A stretch of DNA of 64,000 nucleotides from Fibrisoma limi BUZ 3 (GTDB lineage: Bacteria; Bacteroidota; Bacteroidia; Cytophagales; Spirosomataceae): positions 806,001 to 870,000 of the forward strand of contig NZ_CAIT01000004.1 of assembly GCF_000296815.2 (NCBI RefSeq), read 5' to 3'. Shown one piece after another: positions 58,269 to 64,000 of this stretch. The notes under the pieces are model-generated. The model saw only the letters and a list, made by a program, of their open reading frames with translations, was not told where the DNA came from and made no database searches. How positions within the stretch are numbered: the stretch's first letter is position 1; every line of letters begins with the position of its first letter. A program made the position numbers and the translations under genes.

Positions 58269-60686
58269 CTATTCGGTTCGTAAACTCTTTACTGGATTCA
58301 GCAGCGCGGCCTTAACGCTCTGGAGGCTGACCGTCAGGAAGGCAATCAGCAGCGCCATCGCTCCGGCCAGTGCAAACACCCACCACTGAATGTCAATTTT
58401 ATAGGCGAAGTCCTGAAGCCACTGATGCATACCGTACCAGGCCAGTGGCGATGCGATCACGACCGATACCAGCACGAGTTTCAGGAAGTCTTTGGCCAGC
58501 AGTGTGACAATACCCGGTACCGATGCGCCCAGCACCTTCCGGACGCCAATCTCCTTCGTACGGCGGACAACGGCTAACGTAGCCAGACCGAACAGACCCA
58601 GGCAGGCAATCAGGATCGACAGGCACGACGCCATGGTGACGATCCGGCCCAGGCGCTGTTCCGCTTCGTACTGTCGCTGCAAATCGGCGTCGAGGAACGT
58701 AAAGCTGAACGGCTCGTTAATCGTCATACTTTTCCAGGTCCGTTCCAGCATCGCTACCTTATCGGACAGATTTCCGGCCGACAGCCGAACCGACAGATCC
58801 GGCGACGGCGACGATTGGTACATGAGGTTCTCAATGCCTTTGAAAACTGAATCCGACCGCATCATCAACATGAGCGGCTCCACTTTTTCGTGCAGCGATA
58901 CGTAGTGAAAGTCCTCTACTACGCCGATAATCCGGTGGGCCGGGAACCGGCTCGACAGCCGGGCGTTCATCGGGTCTTTCCAGCCGAACTTCTTCACAAA
59001 GGCCTCGTTGACGATGATGGCACCGAAGTTGTCGGCGCTGTTTTTGGCGTCGAAGTTGCGACCGGCCACCAGCTTGATACTGTAAGTTGGTATGAAATAG
59101 GGGTCTACTACGTTGAAATTTGTTTCGCGGTACACCTTCTGATCGTCGGTGAAGCCCATTTCACCCCAGCCACCACTGGCAAACGGAAAAGCCGATGACG
59201 TTACGCTCAGTACGTCTTTCTGGCTGGACACCGCATTGCGAAACCGCTCGACAAGGGCCCGGCCTTCGGGGCCGCCTACGCCAACCGGAATGACTACGGT
59301 TTGGTCTTTCTGATAGCCCAGCGACTTGTTTTGCAGGAAGTTCAGTTGCTGGTTCAGCACGAACGTACCGGCAATCAGCATCACCGACAGGCTAAACTGC
59401 ACAACGACCAGGGCCCGGCGGAAGAAACTAACGTCACCTTTCAACGACAGCTTGCCTTTGAGCACCTCAACCGGCCGGAAGCCCGAAAGGACCAGCGCCG
59501 GATAACTACCCGCGACCAGACCGACCACAACTACCAGCCCCAGCAGAAGCAGGGCCGTTGTGCCGTCGAAGCGGAAGTGAAGTTCCTGATTGGCCAGTTG
59601 CCCAAACAGCGGAGTGAGTACGATTGCAAGCGCTAAGCCCAGCACCACGGCCAGCACAGTCATCAGCAGTGCTTCGCTCCAGAACTGGTTCATCAACTGG
59701 CTTCGGAGCGCCCCCATCGCCTTACGAACGCCCACTTCCTGCGCCCGGCTAACCGATCGGCCCAGCGACAGGGTCATGAAGTTGATGCAGGCAATAACGA
59801 GCAGAAACAACGCGATACCCGACAGGATATACGAATAGGCCGGGTCGCTCACGGGCTCATACCCACCGTTCAGGGCCTTGTTCAGGTGAATGTCGGTGAT
59901 TGGCTGAAGATTAATGACGTAATTATTCCCTTTATAATCATCGCCGAGTGCCGAGCGAAGCAGGGAAGGGTATTTAGTAGCCAGTTTGTCGGCGCTGGCC
60001 GATTCGCGGAGCAGGACGTACGTTTCGGGGGTAACGTTGAACCAGCTTTTCAGGGTGCGGTCCGACACCAGATTCTTGACATGGGCCATCGGGATCAGGA
60101 TACCAAACCGGATGCTCGAACTGGTCGGTACGTTCCTGGCAACGGCTTTAACGGTAAACGCCTGCATGGTACTATCCAACTGCATGTTCAGCGTTTTACC
60201 GATGGGATTCTCCGTTCCGAAATATTTCTGAGCCATCTCTTCCGACAGCACCACCGAGAACAAATCCTGAATGGGATTACCTCCCGGCGAACTGACTAAT
60301 GGGAAGTCGAACATCCGGAAGAAGTCCGGATCGGCCATGTGAACCCGTTCACTGAATACCTCCGCTCCTTTCCGGACATTGACGGTGTTGACCTGCACCC
60401 GGCTCATGGCTTCCACCTCCGAGAAAGTCTCTTTGAGGGTAGGACCGAGGATATAGGGGGTTGATACGTTGACAAATTGTTCGCCTTTGTACACTTCCTG
60501 CGTCCAGGCCCGGTGCAGCCGGTCGGCTTTGGTGTGGAACCGGTCGAAGCTCCACTCGTGCCGAACATACAGGCCCAGCAACAAACAGCAGGTTACGGCG
60601 ATCGTTAGTCCTCCCAGGTTGATAAAGGCATACACCTTGTGCCTGGCGAAGTTGCGCAACGCCACTTTTAGGTAATTCCGGAACAT
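58269..60686 (-). CDS. FtsX/MacB-type ABC transporter permease 18
   Basis: This 805-residue duplicated permease begins MFRNYLKVALRNFARHKVYA at the ATG at 60686; an upstream in-frame ATG at 60707 is less likely. TM1 is LGGLTIAVTCCLLLGLYVRH, and EWSFDRFHTKADRLHRAW follows. The motifs are VSRAQEVGVRKAMGAL (about 325), with Gln in place of Lys/Arg before EVG as in permease 4, and RRTKEIGVRKVLGAS (about 708), reached through ATLAVVRRTKE rather than AEQRTKE. The tail is LNPVKSLRTE. It is the first permease of the promoter E unit, 94 bp after the small exported protein. Confidence 0.92.
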   Translation of the reverse strand: MFRNYLKVALRNFARHKVYAFINLGGLTIAVTCCLLLGLYVRHEWSFDRFHTKADRLHRAWTQEVYKGEQFVNVSTPYILGPTLKETFSEVEAMSRVQVNTVNVRKGAEVFSERVHMADPDFFRMFDFPLVSSPGGNPIQDLFSVVLSEEMAQKYFGTENPIGKTLNMQLDSTMQAFTVKAVARNVPTSSSIRFGILIPMAHVKNLVSDRTLKSWFNVTPETYVLLRESASADKLATKYPSLLRSALGDDYKGNNYVINLQPITDIHLNKALNGGYEPVSDPAYSYILSGIALFLLVIACINFMTLSLGRSVSRAQEVGVRKAMGALRSQLMNQFWSEALLMTVLAVVLGLALAIVLTPLFGQLANQELHFRFDGTTALLLLGLVVVVGLVAGSYPALVLSGFRPVEVLKGKLSLKGDVSFFRRALVVVQFSLSVMLIAGTFVLNQQLNFLQNKSLGYQKDQTVVIPVGVGGPEGRALVERFRNAVSSQKDVLSVTSSAFPFASGGWGEMGFTDDQKVYRETNFNVVDPYFIPTYSIKLVAGRNFDAKNSADNFGAIIVNEAFVKKFGWKDPMNARLSSRFPAHRIIGVVEDFHYVSLHEKVEPLMLMMRSDSVFKGIENLMYQSSPSPDLSVRLSAGNLSDKVAMLERTWKSMTINEPFSFTFLDADLQRQYEAEQRLGRIVTMASCLSILIACLGLFGLATLAVVRRTKEIGVRKVLGASVPGIVTLLAKDFLKLVLVSVVIASPLAWYGMHQWLQDFAYKIDIQWWVFALAGAMALLIAFLTVSLQSVKAALLNPVKSLRTE

Positions 60687-60718
60687 GAGAAAGGAGGTTA
60701 AGGGCAAAGGAATAGCCG

Positions 60719-60751
60719 GGAAAGAAAACGGCTTTCGCCAACTTTCTTTCC
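60719..60751 (-). repeat. Short hairpin between the exported hypothetical gene and permease 18
   Basis: GGAAAGAAA (60719-60727) pairs exactly with TTTCTTTCC (60743-60751) around a 15-nt loop (ACGGCTTTCGCCAAC). It occupies the middle of a 94-bp gap and resembles a small class A element. Confidence 0.55.
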
Positions 60752-60780
60752 GAATAGTATAGTGCGCTTGGCGTAGGATA

Positions 60781-61398
60781 TTACTGGTTCACCGACTTGA
60801 TGCCGAGGCTGCGCTCGGTTTCTTTAATAATCGCCTGCTTTTCGCGCTCGGACTTGCCGATTACGTTGACGGTCCGTTCGAAAACCAGTTCATCGCCGTC
60901 TTTCTTAAAGGTATACTGCATCCACAGCCGACCGTTTTCCTTGTCCTCACGGAACAGAACGGATGCAGGCGGTACGTCGCTCGGCGAGAGGGTTCTGGCG
61001 GATTTGGCTTCGAGCAGTGCTACCTCCGGGTCAGCAGAGGCCACCTGGTCTTCGGCATCAATCCTGGCTGCGAAAGCCACCTGTTCGGTGCAGTCTTTCT
61101 TTTTGGACTTGCTACTCTTCGATTCCCGCTTCCGCTCGTTGAATACGCCGGCATACCGCCCGTCGCTGGCCTGATCGAGGGAGTCCAGTACGCTGCGTTC
61201 GAGGTCGCGTACGGCGCTGACGCTCATGGCCGATACGTCGAACGAACGGCTAAAGCGTATTACGCGATTGGGTTGTTCAATGTCAACGCGAATCCGAAGC
61301 TCCCGACCGTCGGTCGTCACTTCTTTGCTGTAGGATGACCGCTGGGCCAGGGCACCAAAGCCAACCGTAAGTAACAGGAGCGTAAGTAGCGTTTTCAT
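60781..61398 (-). CDS. Exported protein of unknown function, first gene of a σ54-like permease unit
   Basis: The 205-residue product has a signal peptide (MKTLLTLLLLTVGFGALAQ). I recognise no family. Visible parts are a beta-strand opening (REVTTDGRELRIRVDI-like, IRFSRSFDVSAMSVSAV), a basic Ser/Lys stretch (RKRESKSSKSKKKDCTEQ, about 95-110), and a final strand pair (RLWMQYTFKKDGDELVFERT) before a helical tail (KSEREKQAIIKETERSLG). The ATG at 61398 was chosen because it starts the signal peptide; a start at 61467 lies across promoter E. It is the only non-permease gene directly under a promoter of this type, so it may be an accessory periplasmic component. Confidence 0.7.
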   Translation of the reverse strand: MKTLLTLLLLTVGFGALAQRSSYSKEVTTDGRELRIRVDIEQPNRVIRFSRSFDVSAMSVSAVRDLERSVLDSLDQASDGRYAGVFNERKRESKSSKSKKKDCTEQVAFAARIDAEDQVASADPEVALLEAKSARTLSPSDVPPASVLFREDKENGRLWMQYTFKKDGDELVFERTVNVIGKSEREKQAIIKETERSLGIKSVNQ

Positions 61399-61455
61399 CA
61401 GTTGCAGAGAATTTTCGTATTGAGCAGTATAAGTAGAAATCCGTATACATGGCAT

Positions 61456-61471
61456 ATCTATGATCATGCCA
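61456..61471 (-). promoter_or_regulatory. σ54-like -24/-12 promoter E (weak -12 half)
   Basis: The minus strand reads TGGCATGATCATAGAT: a good -24 half (TGGCATG) and a poor -12 half (TAGA for TTGC/TTGR). I accept it because the TGG edge is 54 bp from dyad E, exactly as in the stronger copies. The predicted leader is about 45 bp. Confidence 0.55.
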
Positions 61472-61524
61472 AGTAATTATCCGTTTGAAAAACAATTAGT
61501 TATGTCGGCGTATAAGGCAGGAAA

Positions 61525-61561
61525 TGTCCGTTTGCGGACAAGTGCCGTACGACAGCGGACA
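61525..61561 (-). promoter_or_regulatory. Upstream activating dyad E
   Basis: The plus strand reads TGTCCGTTTGCGGACA (61525-61540), the most perfect dyad of the five (TGTCCG-N4-CGGACA), then GCGGACA at 61555-61561 as part of a degenerate copy 21 bp away. Confidence 0.8.
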
Positions 61562-61634
61562 GCGGCTAAGCTAGATAGGTTCTGCCGGTTGCTCCAAGGA
61601 GAATTACACGCACGGTCTGATTATGCTCATGAGT
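61562..61634. other. Remaining gap between dyad E and the hairpin after permease 19
   Basis: The 328-bp gap 61399-61726 holds promoter E, dyad E, this short unassigned stretch and the hairpin starting at 61635. I see no gene here. Confidence 0.4.
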
Positions 61635-61737
61635 GGGCAGAATAGCATGGAGCAAAGGGCGTGGGGCTGTGGGCAAGGGGTAAACAGAGCCACCTCAACC
61701 CTATACCCCCTGCCCTTCGCCCCATGCTATTCTGCCC
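61635..61737 (-). repeat. Class B hairpin whose arm includes the end of permease 19
   Basis: GGGCAGAATAGCATGG (61635-61650) pairs exactly over 16 nt with 61722-61737, and pairing continues inward (28 of 32 positions over 61635-61666 / 61706-61737). The right arm covers the last codons and TAG stop of permease 19. The left arm is therefore an inverted copy of the gene's own end. Confidence 0.78.
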
Positions 61738-64000
61738 GCAAGCTCTTGGCGGGATTCATCAGGGCGGCCCGGATGCTCTGGAAGCAGACGGTCAGAATGG
61801 CGACGGCAATCGCCAGTACACTCGCCAGTATAAATACCCACCACGCGATGGTCGTTTTATACGCAAAGTTCTGTAACCAGCGATCCGTCATGTACCAGGC
61901 AATCGGCGAAGCGATCACAATGGCAATCACGACCAGTCTAAGGAAATCTTTGCTGAGCAGAACGACCACCCCGGCGACGCTGGCTCCGAGCACTTTCCGG
62001 ATGCCGATCTCTTTAGTACGCTGCTCGGCCATAAACGTAGCCAGCCCAAAAAGCCCCAGACAGGAAATCAGAATCGCCAGACCAGAGAAATACAACACAA
62101 CCTGACCGGTTCGCTGCTCACGCCGGTATTGCTGGTCCAGTTCCTGATCAACGAAGCCATATTTCAGTGGAGCTTCCTTTTCATATTGCCTGTACACCTG
62201 CGCTATCGTTTGAATGGCCTGTTGTGCCTGACCCGGCCGCGTTTTGACCAGCATCTGGAAATACGGATTGCCGGGCGCATACTGGAAGATGAAGGGTTCG
62301 ATCGGTACGTTCAGCGGACGGAAGTGAAAGTCCCGGACTATACCACGGATACGGCCTTTCATACCCCAGAATTCGACCTGTTTGCCCATGGCGCTCTGGC
62401 TGGTGTAGCCCATACGCCGGGCGGCTGTTTCGTTCACCAGGAACGTCCAGGTGGTGTCCTTCGCCGACTTCTCCCGGAAGTTACTGCCTCGCTCCAGCTT
62501 CATGCCGACCGTCGACAGAAAATCGGGGTCAACGTTCATCTGGGTGATCAGAAACTCATCTTTCGGTTGCTGACCTTCCCACGTAATATTGGATTCATTG
62601 CCAACGTCGACCAGCGTAGCGGTTGTAGCAGCCGCCGATTCAATGCTGCTCTGGCGCAGGAGTTCCTGTTTAAAGTCGAAGACCTTCCCTCGTAATGCCC
62701 CCTTCAGGCGCACGTACAACAACTGCGATTTATCAAAACCGAGGTTCTTTTGCTGCATATACTGCAACTGTCGGTAGACAAAGAACGTGCAGATGATTAA
62801 TGCTATCGAAAGCACGAACTGCCCAACGACAAGCGCCTGGCGGAACGTCTGACCCGACCCCACCCTGAATACGCTCTTCAGTACCCTGGCCGGCTGAAAC
62901 GACGATAATAGAAACGCCGGATACAAACCCGCCATAAAGCCAACAAACAACGTCAGCACGACCAGTGCCAGCCAGAAAGGGGGAGCCGAGTAATCCAGCG
63001 TCAGTGTTTTGCCGGAGAGCTCATTGAAGACTGGCATCAGGATACTGGACAGGACAAGCGCTGTCACTACGGCCAGACCCGTCAGCAGGAACGATTCGCC
63101 GAGAAACTGACAAATCAGGTGCCACCGCTGGGCACCCACCGTCTTCCGGACGCCCACTTCCCGCGCCCGCCGGGTAGAGCGGGCCGTCGATAGGTTGATG
63201 AAGTTGACGCAGGCAATCAGCAGCACAATCAAGCCGACTACCCCGAACAACTGAACGTAGAAGATGTCGTTATGCTGCCCCCAATCGGTATTGAAGGCGA
63301 AGTTCGAGTATAGATGGATGTCTGTCAGGGGTTGCAGACGTAGCGTTGTGCCCGTCTTGGCATACCGCATGTACTGACCTTTAATTTTCTGGTCGAAAGC
63401 AGCCGCGTCGGTGGCAGGTCGTAACTGGACGTAGGTGTGAAAATTATTACTTTCCCAGTTGTAGTTCCACTTATCGAACAACTCCAGATTCTTGAATGAC
63501 AGCAGGATGTCAAACTGTATATGGGAGTTGGCCGGTACGTCTTTCAGAACGCCGACCACCCGGTAGTCCCGCTCGTTGTTCAGCCGTAACGTAGCGCCGA
63601 TTACGGCCGGGTTCTGCTGCCAGTTATTACCGAAATACTTGCGGGCGCTCGTTTCGGTCATGACCAGTTCGTCGGGGCGGGTCAGGGCCGTCGCGACGTT
63701 GCCTTTGACCAACGGGAAATCGAACATCCGGAGCAGGCCATTGTCGGCAAAAAACAAGTTGCCTTCTTCAAAGACCTGCTTGCCGGATTTCATCAGGCCA
63801 CTCCACCGGCCGATTCGGCCCACTTCGGCAACTTCCGGGAAGTCGGCTTTCAAGGTTGGGGCCAGAGGACCGGGGGTTATGGCAACGTCGTAAATTTCAC
63901 CTGATTGGGGTTGTTTCTCAACGACGCGGTAGATGTTGGGGGCGTTGCGGTGGAAGCGGTCGTAGCTCCATTCGTCGTAGACGTAAAGCGCTATGAGCAG
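61727..64000 (-). CDS. FtsX/MacB-type ABC transporter permease 19, N-terminus beyond the window
   Basis: The frame is open to the right edge (757 residues visible), entering inside TM1 (LLIALYVYDEWSYDRFHRNAP), so about 30 residues and the start are missing. An ATG at 63853 is internal. The motifs are TRRAREVGVRKTVGAQ and QRTKEIGIRKVLGAS. The tail is MNPAKSLRAE, the only NPAK ending here. The second periplasmic domain has TATLVDVGNESNITWEGQQP, close to the permease 10/12/13 group. The upstream control region is not in the window, so it cannot be assigned to the dyad regulon. Confidence 0.92.
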   Translation of the reverse strand: MLIALYVYDEWSYDRFHRNAPNIYRVVEKQPQSGEIYDVAITPGPLAPTLKADFPEVAEVGRIGRWSGLMKSGKQVFEEGNLFFADNGLLRMFDFPLVKGNVATALTRPDELVMTETSARKYFGNNWQQNPAVIGATLRLNNERDYRVVGVLKDVPANSHIQFDILLSFKNLELFDKWNYNWESNNFHTYVQLRPATDAAAFDQKIKGQYMRYAKTGTTLRLQPLTDIHLYSNFAFNTDWGQHNDIFYVQLFGVVGLIVLLIACVNFINLSTARSTRRAREVGVRKTVGAQRWHLICQFLGESFLLTGLAVVTALVLSSILMPVFNELSGKTLTLDYSAPPFWLALVVLTLFVGFMAGLYPAFLLSSFQPARVLKSVFRVGSGQTFRQALVVGQFVLSIALIICTFFVYRQLQYMQQKNLGFDKSQLLYVRLKGALRGKVFDFKQELLRQSSIESAAATTATLVDVGNESNITWEGQQPKDEFLITQMNVDPDFLSTVGMKLERGSNFREKSAKDTTWTFLVNETAARRMGYTSQSAMGKQVEFWGMKGRIRGIVRDFHFRPLNVPIEPFIFQYAPGNPYFQMLVKTRPGQAQQAIQTIAQVYRQYEKEAPLKYGFVDQELDQQYRREQRTGQVVLYFSGLAILISCLGLFGLATFMAEQRTKEIGIRKVLGASVAGVVVLLSKDFLRLVVIAIVIASPIAWYMTDRWLQNFAYKTTIAWWVFILASVLAIAVAILTVCFQSIRAALMNPAKSLRAE

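Overview
The window looks like chromosomal DNA of a Cytophagales bacterium, most like the Spirosoma group. Evidence: a SusC/SusD pair, a Bacteroidota-type ECF sigma and anti-sigma pair, Bacteroidota -7 promoter boxes of the form TAnnTTTG, no purine-rich ribosome binding sites before most starts, and many ~800-residue FtsX/MacB-type permeases beginning ML(R/K/Q)NYLKIALRNL. I support 34 protein genes; all but one (HPP family, 31277-31891) lie on the minus strand. I saw no tRNA, rRNA, CRISPR array, transposase or insertion sequence.

Layout from high to low coordinates, the direction of minus-strand transcription: permease 19 (cut by the right edge); a secreted hypothetical protein and permeases 18, 17, 16, 15; permease 14; an ECF sigma factor, an anti-sigma factor with HEAT repeats, two DUF4097-like beta-solenoid exported proteins and permease 13; permeases 12, 11, 10, 9; the HPP gene on the plus strand; two small secreted paralogues and a membrane-anchored winged-helix regulator; permeases 8, 7, 6, 5, a DUF4932 metalloprotease-like protein, an NTF2-like protein, permeases 4 and 3; SusC and SusD; permease 2, a DUF2807 protein and permease 1; and a large secreted surface protein cut by the left edge.

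Nineteen paralogous permeases fill about 45 of the 64 kb. Each is a duplicated FtsX-type permease: TM, periplasmic domain, three TMs, then the same again. Both halves keep the cytoplasmic motif EVGxRKxxGA, yet no ATP-binding cassette gene, membrane-fusion protein or TolC-like gene is present. They look like Bacteroidota counterparts of the duplicated orphan permeases described in Acidobacteria.

The most interesting observation is regulatory. Five gaps carry the same composite element: a 16-bp dyad of the type TGTCCGCAAnCGGACG, a second partial copy, and, 53-55 bp from the dyad, a sequence resembling a σ54 -24/-12 promoter (TGGYAYR-N4-TTGR). Each sits just upstream of a permease or of the gene leading a permease operon. 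I infer a σ54 regulon driven by one enhancer-binding protein encoded elsewhere. A second unexplained pattern is that most gaps between permease genes are filled with long imperfect hairpins of two sequence classes, one continuing a TAG stop and one a TAA stop.
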